Part shown: in pieces, positions 1 through 9,491 of the stretch
Layout of the letters: every line of letters begins with the position of its first letter
Position numbering within the stretch: the first letter of the stretch is position 1
From: Actinomadura chibensis NBRC 106107
GTDB lineage: Bacteria > Actinomycetota > Actinomycetes > Streptosporangiales > Streptosporangiaceae
Reading direction: 5' to 3'
Length of the DNA stretch: 64,000 bases
Assembly (NCBI RefSeq): GCF_001552135.1
Contig: NZ_BCQP01000058.1
Span: forward strand, 1 to 64,000
Translations under genes and position numbers: made by a program
Notes under the pieces: model-generated
Seen by the model: only the letters and a program-made list of their open reading frames with translations
The model's database searches: none
Told to the model about the DNA's origin: nothing

Positions 1-2
1 GC

Positions 3-656
3 GGGTACCCGCCGGGGCAGGGCGGGCGCCCGGGCGGCGGCGGGCCGAGCAAGCCGCTGATCGCCACCGTCGCCGCGCTGGTCACGGTCGCGGCGGGGGC
101 GGTGCTGTACGTCGCGTGGCCGTCGGGGGACGACTCGTCCGGGAAGACCGGCGCGCATCCGTCGCCGTCCAACACGCAGGTCGCGCAGAAGAACCCGATC
201 CCGCCCGCGACGAAGGAGCAGGCCGCCGCGCTGAACGCGATCCTGAACGCCAGCGTCGACACCCGCCGGATCCTCGCCGGGGCGCTCGGCCGGGCCGGGA
301 AGTGCAAGACGCTGCCGCAGGCGATCCAGGGCTTCCAGATCGTCGCGCAGCGGCGGCAGAACCAGCTCGTCCGGACGCGCGACCTCCAGGTCGACAAGCT
401 CGCGAACGGCGAGCGGCTCCGCGCGTCGCTGACCGAGGCGCTGACGGCGTCCCTCCAGGTCGACCAGGTCCTGCTCCAGTGGGCGCAGCAGAACCAGCCG
501 CGCTGCCACGGCCGGCCGAAGCCGAGCGCGGCGCAGGTCCCGGGCCGCGCGCCGATCGAGCAGCGGGCGACGGCGGCGAAGAAGAAGTTCGTCGTCCTGT
601 GGAACCCGGTGGCGAAGAGGACCGGCCAGCCGCTGCGCAACTGGCAGCGGGTGTGA
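3..656 (+). CDS. Membrane-anchored hypothetical protein, 5' truncated by window edge
   Basis: The frame is open from the first bases, so the true start lies outside the window. The visible part begins with a Gly/Pro-rich cytoplasmic stretch, then one membrane segment (about 35-110 bp; LIATVAALVTVAAGAVLYV), then an extracytoplasmic helical domain of about 160 residues with two cysteines (CK and CH contexts). The C-terminal domain matches the next gene in pattern: LN-rich helix, single Cys, ARKAQ/QRRQNQL helix, late WNPVA/YWAPIA segment. The two are therefore tandem paralogues. No known family is recognised. A sensor or cell-envelope role is only a guess from topology. Confidence 0.75.
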   Translation, partial: GYPPGQGGRPGGGGPSKPLIATVAALVTVAAGAVLYVAWPSGDDSSGKTGAHPSPSNTQVAQKNPIPPATKEQAAALNAILNASVDTRRILAGALGRAGKCKTLPQAIQGFQIVAQRRQNQLVRTRDLQVDKLANGERLRASLTEALTASLQVDQVLLQWAQQNQPRCHGRPKPSAAQVPGRAPIEQRATAAKKKFVVLWNPVAKRTGQPLRNWQRV

Positions 657-756
657 CGGCCGGTCACGACCCGGTTTCGACCTTGGGCGGACGGGTTCCC
701 GTCCGGCGGCGGGGCAGTATCTTGTCACCGTCGTGTCTCACGGGGTAGGGGGCCTC

Positions 757-1635
757 ATGCGGTGTCCGGTCTGCGGAGGCGAGACGCCCGCGGCGTTGCC
801 GAGGTGCACGCGCTGCGACGCGCCGCTGAACGGACCGCCGGGCGTCGAGTCGACGACCCGCGACGAGCCCCCGGCGCCGCCGTGGGGAGCGCCGCGGCCC
901 GAGCCGCGGATCCCCGTGCCGTGGGAGACGCCTCCCCCGCCGGGGCAGCCGCCGTCCGACTACACGACGCCGATGCCGCCGTCGGACGAGACGATCACCC
1001 GGCTGTCCGCCGAGCCGTGGTCGGAGCCCGCGATCTGGCAGCCGCCCGCGCCGCCGAAGAAGAGCCGGGCCCCGTACTTCCTCGCGGCGGCGGGGGTCGT
1101 CCTGCTGCTCGGGCTGGCGCTCGGAATCGTGTTCTGGCCGAGCGGGTCGGGCCCGTCCGCCGGGCCGACGCGAGGCGGGGCGCCGTCGACGCTGCAGAGC
1201 CAGGGCGCCGTCCCCGAGACGGAGGAGTCGGCGAGCGGCGGCGACCTCGACGCGCAGGCCAAGGCGGTCGACGGCCTGCTGGAGGAGATGGGCTCGACCC
1301 GGTCCGACCTCGGCTCGGTCGTGGTCGCCGGGTGCGGGACGAGCGGCCTCCAGCGCGTCCTCGACGCGCGCAAGGCGCAACTGGAGAAGGCCCGCGCGCT
1401 GGAGGTGAGCGCGCTCGACAACGGCGACCAGATGAAGGACGCGCTGGTCCGCGCCCTTGAGGCGTCGTCGGAGTCGAACCAGCGCTACCTGGACGTCGCG
1501 CCCGGCTGCCCGTCCGACTCCGAGGTCGCCGACGTCAACCAGCGGGCGAGCGACGCCAAGAACGAGTTCATCGGCTACTGGGCGCCGATCGCGGAGAAGG
1601 CCGGGCTGCCCGCCCGCAGCGCCGACGACATCTAG
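757..1635 (+). CDS. Zinc-ribbon, single-pass membrane protein, paralogue of the preceding gene
   Basis: The 292-residue protein opens with a zinc ribbon (CPVCGG at residues 3-8, CTRC near 18-21), followed by a Pro-rich linker and one membrane helix near residues 110-128 (YFLAAAGVVLLLGLALGIVF). An extracytoplasmic helical domain follows. The ATG at 757 is preferred over the GTG at 733 because a G-rich ribosome site (GGGGTAGGGGG) lies just before it and the zinc ribbon then starts the protein. The ectodomain resembles that of the gene at 3-656. Zinc ribbon plus TM plus ectodomain is a common actinobacterial layout, but the function is unknown. It ends 10 bp before the convergent ATPase gene. 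Confidence 0.75.
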   Translation: MRCPVCGGETPAALPRCTRCDAPLNGPPGVESTTRDEPPAPPWGAPRPEPRIPVPWETPPPPGQPPSDYTTPMPPSDETITRLSAEPWSEPAIWQPPAPPKKSRAPYFLAAAGVVLLLGLALGIVFWPSGSGPSAGPTRGGAPSTLQSQGAVPETEESASGGDLDAQAKAVDGLLEEMGSTRSDLGSVVVAGCGTSGLQRVLDARKAQLEKARALEVSALDNGDQMKDALVRALEASSESNQRYLDVAPGCPSDSEVADVNQRASDAKNEFIGYWAPIAEKAGLPARSADDI

Positions 1636-1645
1636 CGGCCCCCGG

Positions 1646-4600
1646 TCACTCGCCGCCGGGCTGGCCGCTGGGCTGGCCGAGGACGGGCGGCCCGCCGGAC
1701 GGGTCCTCGAACGGCGCGATGAAGCGCTCGACCCAGCTCAAAACCGGTTCCAGCCAGTCGGTGACGCGCATCGTCTCGGCGACGTCGTCGATCTGGGCGT
1801 CCTCCTCGACGCCGATCGCGACGACGGACAGGTCGCGGTAGAAGCCGTCCTGGCCGTCGTCGCCGTAGAGGGCGGTGAGCGCCAGCGGGCGGTTGCGCTC
1901 CAGCTCCATCGACAGCGGGTGGCGGCGCAGCGCGCGGAGCCGGTGGCCGAGCTTCGGCGCGGGCGGCTGCTTCAGCCCGGGGAGCTGGTAGTCCAGCGGC
2001 GGGGCGGCGGCGTGCTTGTCCGGGGTGCCGCCGCCGTAGGGGAAGATCCGGTCCAGCTCGTGCAGCCATCTGACCTGCGGGATGACCCAGGTCGGGCCGG
2101 GCGCGGCGCCCGCCTGCGCGCCGCCGAGCAGGCGTCCGGCGACCTCGGCGACGGCGGCGGTCAGCTCGGCGGGCGGGTACGCGGTGCGCAGCGACCGCGA
2201 CCGCCTGGTCACGGCACGTTCCAGCACGGTCGCGAGCGCGCACTCGCGCAGCCGGGGCGCGAGCCGCGACCAGGCGCGGCCGAGCTCGGCCGGGACGGCG
2301 GGCAGCGGCCGGTTCACGACGTGCGCCAGCACCAGCGTGTCCGCCCACAGCCGGAGCCACGCCCAGTCGGGGTTCCCGGCGACGAGGTCGGCCTCGCGCA
2401 GCTCGTACAGGGTGCAGGCCCGGCCGGACCGGCACTCGCAGCCGCACGCGGCGGAGCGGCGGCCGTCCACCGGCGGCGGCGGTCCCGGCAGCTCCGCCTC
2501 GCGGCCCTCGCCCAGCGGGACGCGGACGCGCAGCGGGCGGTCCATGCCGTCGGCGAACACGGCCGCGACGCCGGGCCGGAGCGACACCACGGCGCGGGAC
2601 TGGTCGGCGTCGAGGTTCATCGCCGCGCCGACCTGGTGGCGGTCGTCGAAGGCGGGCAGCCGGTGCACGACCTTCAGCGCCGTGTTCTTGATCACGTCGG
2701 GGACGAGCTTGGTCGGGATCTGCTCGGCGACGATGATGCCCTCGCCGTACGCGCGGATCTCGGCGAGCATCCCCGCGAACAGCTCGACGGCGTGCGAGCT
2801 GCCGCGCTCCGGGCCGCGGTTGCGGAGCAGCCGGTGCGCCTCCTCGATGACGATCACGTGGCGGAGCGCCGGGTCGTCGGTGCGGTCGCGGCGGCGTTCG
2901 CGCATGCGGAGGTGCTCGACGATGCGGATGATGAGCGTCCCCATGAGGAACGCCTTGTCCTCGTCGTTGGCGACGTCCTCGATGGCGAGGACGATGTTGT
3001 CGCGCAGCATGCCGCCGATGTCGGCGGGGTGGCCACCCTCGAAGAACCGCCCGGCGGAGCCGATGCGCAGGGAGCGGAGCCGGACGTCCACGAACCCTTG
3101 CACGTCGGCCATCAGCTCGCGCCCGTAGCCGACGTCGGAGATGACCTGAAGCGCGGCGTTCTGCAGCTGCTCCAGCGTCGGGACGGCGGGCTCGATCAGC
3201 GAGCCGGGCACGCCCGCGCCGGTCACTACGTCCCACCCGTTGTTCTCGTACACGCGCTGGAGCGCCTGCGCCATGATCTGCGGGAACGGCTCCTCGGCGT
3301 CGAACGCGGCCTGGAACAGCGCCCGCACCATGTCGATGTGCGCCTGCACCGGGTACCCCGGCTCGGGCGCGAGCGGGTTCACCGACAGCGGCACCGACTC
3401 CGGGTCGGACGGGTTCACGACCGTCACCGGCCCGCCGAGGTCCCGGATGCGCCCGGCCATCGCCGCGTACTCCGACTTCGCGGGCTCGATCGCGAGCCAC
3501 GGGATGCCCGCGCGGGTGAGCTGCTCCAGCAGGTGCCGGACGGTCTGCGACTTGCCCGCGCCCGTCGCCCCGGTGACGAACACGTGCCGGTTGATCGTCG
3601 AGCGCGGCACGGTGAACCGGCCGACCTGCCGGTCCTGCCCGTCGAGGATCGCGCCCAGCTCGATCTGCGCGGGCTCGTCCGCCGGGCTCTCGGCCGCGAC
3701 GGTCTCGGACGTGACGTCGAAGTACCCGGCCTCCAGGACGCGCAGCCCCGGCACCTCGCGGCGCGGCAGCCCGGCCAGCGCGGCGAGCGCCCCGGCGGTC
3801 GCGACGAACGGGAAGCGCTGCTCCGGCTCCGCCGCCGCGCGGACGGCGGCCGGTTCCGCGCCGGGCCGCAGCATCCCGCTGAACGAGCCGCTGCCGTGCC
3901 CCGACCGCAGCCGGTACGGGTGGTGGCCGAGCTCCATCGACCCGACGAGCACCGGCGCGATCTGCCCGAGCTCCGCCTGCGTCGCGGCCCCGGCGACGAC
4001 CCTGACCTGCCACAGCCCGGCCTCGCGGAACGCGTCCAGCTCGGCGAGCCGCTGGTCGGCCCGCGCGACGGCGAGCCGGGCCTGCTCGTCCTCGCCGCGG
4101 CGCAGCATCCGCAGCTCGTGGTGCAGTTCGCGCATCTCGGTGTCGATGAGCCGCTCGTCGCACGGATCGGCCACGACGAACCATCCGAACGGCCGCTCCA
4201 TCAGCGTGACGAGCGTCGCCTCGAACAGCCCGGGACCGGTGTCGGCGCGGCCGACCTGCGGGGCGAGGCGTCCCGGGCAGCGCGTCCACGCCATCCGCTC
4301 GGCGCGGCGGAGCCACTCGTCGCCGATCGGCACGCCGCGCGCCCCGCTCGGGAACAGCAGCCCGTCCCCCGCCCCGCCGACCGGCCCGGCGTTGGTGATC
4401 AGTTCGAGCGGGGACCCGCCGCCCGCCGACAGCCAGCCGACGACGAACGGCCTGCGCAGCCGCGCGGCGGACAGGGCGGCGGGCAGCACGCTGACGAAGT
4501 CCCACTCCGCCGACGCGTCCCGCTGCGGCGCCGGGATGGCCTGGATCCGGTACCAGGGGCCGGGCAGGGCGAACTCGTCGGGGGGCGGCACGGCGGCGGC

Positions 4601-4714
4601 CGGGACCGTCCCGCGCGTCATCCCGCGCATGCCCGGCGGCGGCGACCCCGGCGGCACGCCGGGGCCCCTCCCGTAGGGCGGCATTCCCGGGGGCGGCGAA
4701 CCAGGCGGCGTCAC
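1646..4714 (-). CDS. HerA/FtsK-type P-loop ATPase (DUF87-like)
   Basis: This 1022-residue ATPase has a Walker A motif GATGAGKS at about residues 382-389 and a Walker B-like VIVIEEAHRLL near 630. Between and after them lie helicase-HerA-like features (AEQIPTKLVPDVIKNTAL; LRPGVAAVFADGMDRPLRV). The N-terminus is Pro/Gly/Met-rich. The GTG at 4714 was chosen because AAGGA sits 7 bases upstream; a TTG at 4750 has no ribosome site. HerA/FtsK-family proteins are hexameric DNA or protein pumps. A small Cys cluster (about CGCECRSGRAC) may bind a metal. It follows the 684-residue membrane protein by 43 bp, so the two are probably co-transcribed. The substrate is unknown. Confidence 0.8.
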   Translation of the reverse strand: MTPPGSPPPGMPPYGRGPGVPPGSPPPGMRGMTRGTVPAAAVPPPDEFALPGPWYRIQAIPAPQRDASAEWDFVSVLPAALSAARLRRPFVVGWLSAGGGSPLELITNAGPVGGAGDGLLFPSGARGVPIGDEWLRRAERMAWTRCPGRLAPQVGRADTGPGLFEATLVTLMERPFGWFVVADPCDERLIDTEMRELHHELRMLRRGEDEQARLAVARADQRLAELDAFREAGLWQVRVVAGAATQAELGQIAPVLVGSMELGHHPYRLRSGHGSGSFSGMLRPGAEPAAVRAAAEPEQRFPFVATAGALAALAGLPRREVPGLRVLEAGYFDVTSETVAAESPADEPAQIELGAILDGQDRQVGRFTVPRSTINRHVFVTGATGAGKSQTVRHLLEQLTRAGIPWLAIEPAKSEYAAMAGRIRDLGGPVTVVNPSDPESVPLSVNPLAPEPGYPVQAHIDMVRALFQAAFDAEEPFPQIMAQALQRVYENNGWDVVTGAGVPGSLIEPAVPTLEQLQNAALQVISDVGYGRELMADVQGFVDVRLRSLRIGSAGRFFEGGHPADIGGMLRDNIVLAIEDVANDEDKAFLMGTLIIRIVEHLRMRERRRDRTDDPALRHVIVIEEAHRLLRNRGPERGSSHAVELFAGMLAEIRAYGEGIIVAEQIPTKLVPDVIKNTALKVVHRLPAFDDRHQVGAAMNLDADQSRAVVSLRPGVAAVFADGMDRPLRVRVPLGEGREAELPGPPPPVDGRRSAACGCECRSGRACTLYELREADLVAGNPDWAWLRLWADTLVLAHVVNRPLPAVPAELGRAWSRLAPRLRECALATVLERAVTRRSRSLRTAYPPAELTAAVAEVAGRLLGGAQAGAAPGPTWVIPQVRWLHELDRIFPYGGGTPDKHAAAPPLDYQLPGLKQPPAPKLGHRLRALRRHPLSMELERNRPLALTALYGDDGQDGFYRDLSVVAIGVEEDAQIDDVAETMRVTDWLEPVLSWVERFIAPFEDPSGGPPVLGQPSGQPGGE

Positions 4715-4757
4715 CCCAGCATCCTTACGCGTCGCCCGCTCCCCCGACAACGCACGA

Positions 4758-6812
4758 TCAGGAAGTGGACGGCGGGTCGGCCTTGTGCCGCCCGGACGGT
4801 TTCAGCGGCGGCATGATCCGTGGCGGCCGCGGACCGGCGGCGCCGCGCGGGAGGGCGTGCCGGGCGCGCGGGAGGCGCGGGGACGCGACGTCCGGCTGCT
4901 TCGGCTCGGCGGGCGCGGGCGGCTCGGCCGGCTCCGGCGGCTCCGGTGGCGCGTCGTCGGCCGCGTCGCGGGTCTCCTGGTGGCGGAGGTACTCCTCGAA
5001 CTCCATCGAGTGCGCGGTCGGCAGCGTGATGATGCCGGGGTTGGCGTCGACGAGGAGGGTGCGGCGGCCCGTCGTCCCGGAGTGGGTGAAGACCATCGCG
5101 GTCGGCGGCAGCTCCTGGAGCTGCGGCGGCTCGACCAGCAGTTCGCGGAAGCGCTGCTTGCGGTCGGCGGCCGGGGCGCGCCCGGCGACGGTGCGGCCCC
5201 AGGCGGTGGCGGAGCTGATGCCCTCGACGAGGGCGGAGTCGTCGGCGGCGGGGGCGGGCAGCGGCGACCAGACCGGGTCGGTGAGGCCGTCGCCGCGCGG
5301 GCGCGCGTAGGCGACCGTGCTGGCGTAGCTCTCGCCGGCGATGTCGAACAGCGTCTCGCCCGCCGAGTCGGTGATCTCCGCGACGAGCAGCGGCTGCCCG
5401 GCGCCGATGTGCTCGGCGGCGACGCGGGCGTCCTCGGGGTTGCCGAGCCGCATGAAGCCGACGGCGGCGTGGCCGCGGCGGCCGAGCCGCTCGCGGACGT
5501 GGCCGGGAATGGAGCGGTACATCAGCACGAGCCCGGTGCCGGTGGCCTCGCAGGCGTCGATGAGCCGGTCCAGGACGTCGCCGCGCAGCTTCTCGGCGCC
5601 GCAGAGGAACAGCGTGTGGTCCCAGCGCCCGCCGGGCGGGGACTCGCGGATCCGGTGCGTCAGCGCGGTCGTCACGTACGTGCCGAGGATGCGGTTGGTG
5701 AGGACGCCCGCGCGCCGGTCCATCGACACGACGTGCAGCCTGGACGGCGGGAGCCGGACCTGCTCGGTGGCGAGCTTCTCCAGCTTGCGGAGCTGCGCCT
5801 CCAGCGCCCACGCGCGGCGGACCACGATCCGGTCGGTGGCGTCGCGGCCGAAAAGCGTCGCGATCCGCTCCAGCTGGTCGTCGGTGAGCAGGCCCTTGCG
5901 CAGGTCGTCGCGCGGGTCGCCGACCTGGGCGAGGACGCGCAGCGCGGCGGTGATGCGCGGGATCGTCGCGTCCGCGCCGAGCACCTCGATGAGACGTTCC
6001 AGGATCGAGTTGTCGAAGGACAGGTCGCGGGTGCCGCCGTCCTCCTCGCCCGCGCTGACGACCAGGGACAGCACGTCGGCGAGCGCCTCGCGGTTCAGGC
6101 CGCGGGTGACGTCCAGGCGCGGCAGGTCGGCGGGCAGCACCCAGACGAGCGGGTCGTCGCCGCGGTCGGCGGCGAGCCGCAGCAGGTCGTGCGCGACCGC
6201 GCCCTCCGACAGGTCGATGACGGTGAGCCGCGCGCCCACCGCGAGCCGCGCCGCGCCCATCGTCGTCACGGCCGCGGACCAGCCCGCGAGGGTGCCGCCG
6301 ACGACGTCCACCCGGTCGACGCCGGGCGGGACGGCGACCGGGTACCACTCGCGCTGCCCCTCGTAGGCCGACCGGCGGCGCTCCCACTCGGCCCTGGCCT
6401 TGGCGTAGGCCTTCTCGGCCGCGTCGGACTCGCGCTCGCGGGCGGCGCGCTCGCGCTCCTCGGCGTCCCGCTCGATCGCGATCCGCTCCCGGACGCCGCG
6501 CTCGTCCCGCCACAGGGCGCCGCCGGTGATGGCGAGGACGACCGCGCAGGCGAGCAGCGCCACCGCCGCGAACGCCCACGGCAGGACGCCCGTGACCGCG
6601 CACACCAGGAACAGGACGACGCCGACGAGCCCGCCGCCGAACGCCGTGCGCAGCGGGCGCGCCGCCATGTGCTCGCCCGGCCGCCGCGCGGGCGCCGCCG
6701 CCGGCATCCGCTCGGGCCGCTCGGGACGCCCCGGGGGCGGCCCCGGATCGGGGTGCACCTGCGCGTAGCGCCAGCCCACGTAGACGCGGTCGGGCTGTGT
6801 GAGCCGCGCCAT
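4758..6812 (-). CDS. Membrane-anchored protein with coiled coil and degenerate ATPase-like domain
   Basis: About 684 residues. Two adjacent membrane helices (about 58-97; GLVGVVLFLVCAVTGVLPW, AFAAVALLACAVVLAIT) are followed by a charged Glu/Arg/Ala coiled coil (about 100-150). A cytoplasmic domain then contains VVGGTLAGWSAAV where an FtsK/EccC-like ATPase would carry GxxGxGKS, so the lysine and serine are missing. The C-terminus is Pro-rich. The ATG at 6812 is preceded at 6 bases by GAGCGGG; an ATG at 6830 is also possible. The order membrane anchor then ATPase suggests a docking partner for the downstream HerA-like ATPase. That is inference; no named family was recognised. Confidence 0.65.
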   Translation of the reverse strand: MARLTQPDRVYVGWRYAQVHPDPGPPPGRPERPERMPAAAPARRPGEHMAARPLRTAFGGGLVGVVLFLVCAVTGVLPWAFAAVALLACAVVLAITGGALWRDERGVRERIAIERDAEERERAARERESDAAEKAYAKARAEWERRRSAYEGQREWYPVAVPPGVDRVDVVGGTLAGWSAAVTTMGAARLAVGARLTVIDLSEGAVAHDLLRLAADRGDDPLVWVLPADLPRLDVTRGLNREALADVLSLVVSAGEEDGGTRDLSFDNSILERLIEVLGADATIPRITAALRVLAQVGDPRDDLRKGLLTDDQLERIATLFGRDATDRIVVRRAWALEAQLRKLEKLATEQVRLPPSRLHVVSMDRRAGVLTNRILGTYVTTALTHRIRESPPGGRWDHTLFLCGAEKLRGDVLDRLIDACEATGTGLVLMYRSIPGHVRERLGRRGHAAVGFMRLGNPEDARVAAEHIGAGQPLLVAEITDSAGETLFDIAGESYASTVAYARPRGDGLTDPVWSPLPAPAADDSALVEGISSATAWGRTVAGRAPAADRKQRFRELLVEPPQLQELPPTAMVFTHSGTTGRRTLLVDANPGIITLPTAHSMEFEEYLRHQETRDAADDAPPEPPEPAEPPAPAEPKQPDVASPRLPRARHALPRGAAGPRPPRIMPPLKPSGRHKADPPSTS

Positions 6813-7136
6813 CGCGGACCCGCTCGCCATGTCCGTCACGTCGAGAGACCCCTGGGAGTCGCGGGAATGATGGAAACGCCTGGGGGTGGCCGGGTTGGTT
6901 GGTTTTCTACGTTCTTCTACACCGCACAGAGTAAAGAGCTTCCCGCGTCCACGCGTCTTCTTCAATGGAACAGGACTACCGATGCCCGACTCCCCGCGCT
7001 AATTCGGTCACCAAGCCAACCTGCGGGAAAGATCGGACACGCCGTGCCATACCCCTGGCCGCATCCGGCCATGGCGGCGGTGCGGACGGTAATGTCCCGT
7101 GTCGGGCGGACGACGACCGACGTGTGAGGAGCCCGT
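6813..7136. other. Divergent intergenic region, no gene seen
   Basis: This 324-bp gap separates divergent genes. It includes an AT-richer patch at about 6885-6965 and the GAGGAG ribosome site (7126-7131) of the next gene. It presumably carries promoters for both directions, but I could not assign -35/-10 boxes with confidence. Confidence 0.4.
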
Positions 7137-8249
7137 GTGTCGCTGACCGGCTGGCCGCTGGCGGGCCTGCTGATCGTCGCCGTGGCCGCCGCGCTGGCGG
7201 GCGTGGCGCTGGGCTGGGGACGGCTCGCGGGCCCCGGCGTCCGGCGCGTCGCCGCCAGGTTGGGCGTCCTGGTGCTCTGCCAGGCGCTCGTCACCGTGAT
7301 GGTGCTGACGCTGGTCAACCGCCATTTCGGTTTCTACGCGACGTGGGACGAACTGGTCGGCGCGGCCGGGATTGGGACGGGCCGAATCGTCCCCCAGCAG
7401 GGGCGCGGCGGGGCCGGGGCCGGACTGGTCCACCGCGCGCCCGAGGTGTCGGTCGGCGGCGCCCCCGAGCGGGACGGGCGGCTCGACACCGTCGACATCC
7501 ACGGCGCCCGGTCGGGCCTGGACGCGCACGCCTACGTCTACCTGCCGCCGCAGTACTTCGACCCCGCCGCGAAGGACCGCCGGTTCCCCGTCTCGCTGGC
7601 GTTCAGCGGGTATCCGGGGGTGCTGAGCAACCTCGTCACGCAGGTCAGGCTGCCGCAGACGGCGCGCGACGAGGGCCGGGCCGGGCGGGTGCGGCCGACG
7701 GTGTACGTCATGCTCCGCCCCTCGACGGTGCCGGGACGCGACACCGAGTGCCTCGACGTCCCCGGCGGCCCGCAGTCGGCGACGTTCTTCACGCAGGACG
7801 TGCCGGAGGCCGTCCGCTCCGCCTACCGGGTGTCCGGCGAGGCGAGCGGGTGGGGCGCGCTCGGGCTGTCGACCGGCGGCTACTGCTCGCTCAAGCTCGC
7901 CATGCGCCACTCGGACGTGTTCTCCAGGGCGGCGTCGCTGTCCGGCTACTACGGCGCGATCAAGGACATCACGACCGGCGACCTGTACGGCGGGAGCCAG
8001 GCCGTCCGGAACGAGAACGACCTGTTCTGGCGGCTCCGGCACCGGCCGCAGCCGCCGATCTCGGTGCTGCTCACGACGAGCCGGGTCGGGGAGGGGAACA
8101 GGAACGGGACGCAGCGGTTCCTGTCGCTGGTCAGGCCGCCGATGCGGGCGTCGTCCCTCGTCCTGGACAGCGGCGGCCACAACTTCGGGACGTGGCGGCG
8201 CGTCCTGCCGCAGGTGCTGCGCTGGATGAGCCAGGGCCTGACGCCGTGA
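7137..8249 (+). CDS. Alpha/beta-hydrolase, esterase-D/antigen 85-like fold, membrane-anchored
   Basis: 370 residues. Two N-terminal membrane helices (about 8-30 and 42-60) lead to an exported esterase-type domain. Serine 245 in GLSTGGYC fits the nucleophile elbow GxSxG, and SGGHNF near the C-terminus supplies a plausible catalytic His. The AYVYLPPQYF segment is typical of the esterase D/mycolyltransferase-like fold. The GTG start has GAGGAG five bases upstream. Its stop overlaps the GTG of the sialidase-like lipoprotein by four bases, so the two are translationally coupled. Deacylation or acyl transfer at the cell surface is likely. The substrate cannot be told from sequence. Confidence 0.75.
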   Translation: MSLTGWPLAGLLIVAVAAALAGVALGWGRLAGPGVRRVAARLGVLVLCQALVTVMVLTLVNRHFGFYATWDELVGAAGIGTGRIVPQQGRGGAGAGLVHRAPEVSVGGAPERDGRLDTVDIHGARSGLDAHAYVYLPPQYFDPAAKDRRFPVSLAFSGYPGVLSNLVTQVRLPQTARDEGRAGRVRPTVYVMLRPSTVPGRDTECLDVPGGPQSATFFTQDVPEAVRSAYRVSGEASGWGALGLSTGGYCSLKLAMRHSDVFSRAASLSGYYGAIKDITTGDLYGGSQAVRNENDLFWRLRHRPQPPISVLLTTSRVGEGNRNGTQRFLSLVRPPMRASSLVLDSGGHNFGTWRRVLPQVLRWMSQGLTP

Positions 8250-9481
8250 GAGCGCTCGCGGCGGCACTGGCGACGGTCGTCGCAATCGCCGGGTGCGCGG
8301 CGACCGAGGCGGGCACGCGCCCGCACCGGCCCGCCCACCGCCCGGCGGCCGCCGCCTTCGCCCCCTTCCCCGAGCACCTCGTGGACGACCGGCAGGCGAT
8401 GTACCCGCGGCTCGTCCGGCTGCGCGACGGCCGGATCGTGCTCGGCGTCGCGACGGGCGCGGGCGGCGGCCTCACCGACACCGCGCGGTTCTACGAGAGC
8501 GCGGACGGGGGCCGCACGTTCCGGACGCTGTCGGAGATCCACGACCCGGCCGCCGCCGGAGGGCGCGGCGCCTGCTGCGGCAGCCTGCTCGAACTGCCGC
8601 GCGCGGTCGGCGCGCAGCCCGCCGGGACGCTCCTGTGGGCGGGCACGGCCGGGATGAAGAACGACGCCCCCGAACGCCTGCCCGAGTTGCGCGTGTGGCG
8701 CAGCGGGGACGGCGGGCGCACCTGGTCCTACCTGTCGAGCTGCGCCACCGCCGACGCCGGGACGCCGTGGGACCGGGGCCTCTGGGAGCCGGAGCTGTCC
8801 CTCGACGCGCGGGGACGGCTCGTCTGCTACTACTCCGACGAGACGCGTCCCGGACACGACCAGGTCATCATGGAGGCGCTGTCCCTGGACGGCGGCGCGA
8901 CGTGGGGTTCGCGGACGCCGGTCGTCGCCCTGCGCGGGCGCGGCGACCGGCCGGGCATGCCCGTCGTCCGGCGCCTCCCGGACGGTTCCTATTTCATGGC
9001 CTACGAGATATGCGGGCCTTATGCGAAGTGCGGGGTCCGCTACCGGCGCTCGCCGGACGGCTGGGCCTGGGGCGACCCGGCCGCGCCCGGCGCCGCCGCG
9101 CGCACCTCGGACGGGCGCGGCCTCTACCACGCGCCCACGGTCGCCCGGGTCCCCGGCGGCGGCCCGGCCGGGACGGTCCTGCTCATCGGCGGCATCGTCC
9201 GGGACGCGCGCGGGCGGCTGGCGCGGGACGCGAGCGGCTCCACCGTCTTCGCCGCGAACGCAGGCGGAGCGGGCCTCGACTGGCGTGTGGAACCGGCGCC
9301 CGTCCGTGTCTCGTTCCCGGCCGAGCCGGAGCAGTCCGACGTCGTCTGCGCCAACTACAGCTCGGCGCTGCTCCCCGCGGAGGACGGGAAAGGGCTGCTG
9401 GAGGTCGCCACCAAGCGCGGCAAGGACGGCATCTGCCGCGCCTACGCGGGCGCCTCCCTCCGCCCGCAGCCAGGGCGGTGA
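8246..9481 (+). CDS. Sialidase-like (BNR/Asp-box) lipoprotein
   Basis: 411 residues. The N-terminus is a lipoprotein signal with lipobox VAIAGC. The mature part carries Asp-box repeats (SADGGRTF, SGDGGRTW, SLDGGATW), the hallmark of six-bladed sialidase-type propellers. This places it in the exo-sialidase/BNR superfamily, probably a surface glycosidase or carbohydrate-binding protein. I did not verify the Arg triad of true neuraminidases, so sialic acid specificity is not claimed. The GTG start overlaps the upstream esterase stop (GTGA). It is convergent with the sulfatase, 10 bp apart. Exported esterase, sialidase-like protein and sulfatase side by side suggest surface glycan remodelling or scavenging. 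Confidence 0.75.
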   Translation: MRALAAALATVVAIAGCAATEAGTRPHRPAHRPAAAAFAPFPEHLVDDRQAMYPRLVRLRDGRIVLGVATGAGGGLTDTARFYESADGGRTFRTLSEIHDPAAAGGRGACCGSLLELPRAVGAQPAGTLLWAGTAGMKNDAPERLPELRVWRSGDGGRTWSYLSSCATADAGTPWDRGLWEPELSLDARGRLVCYYSDETRPGHDQVIMEALSLDGGATWGSRTPVVALRGRGDRPGMPVVRRLPDGSYFMAYEICGPYAKCGVRYRRSPDGWAWGDPAAPGAAARTSDGRGLYHAPTVARVPGGGPAGTVLLIGGIVRDARGRLARDASGSTVFAANAGGAGLDWRVEPAPVRVSFPAEPEQSDVVCANYSSALLPAEDGKGLLEVATKRGKDGICRAYAGASLRPQPGR

Positions 9482-9491
9482 TCCGTCCGGG

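Noticed and set aside
1457..4816. A long plus-strand frame opposite the HerA-like ATPase
   Set aside because: It is rich in Arg/Ala/Gly/Asp/Val without any motif, and the minus strand carries Walker motifs and a good ribosome site.
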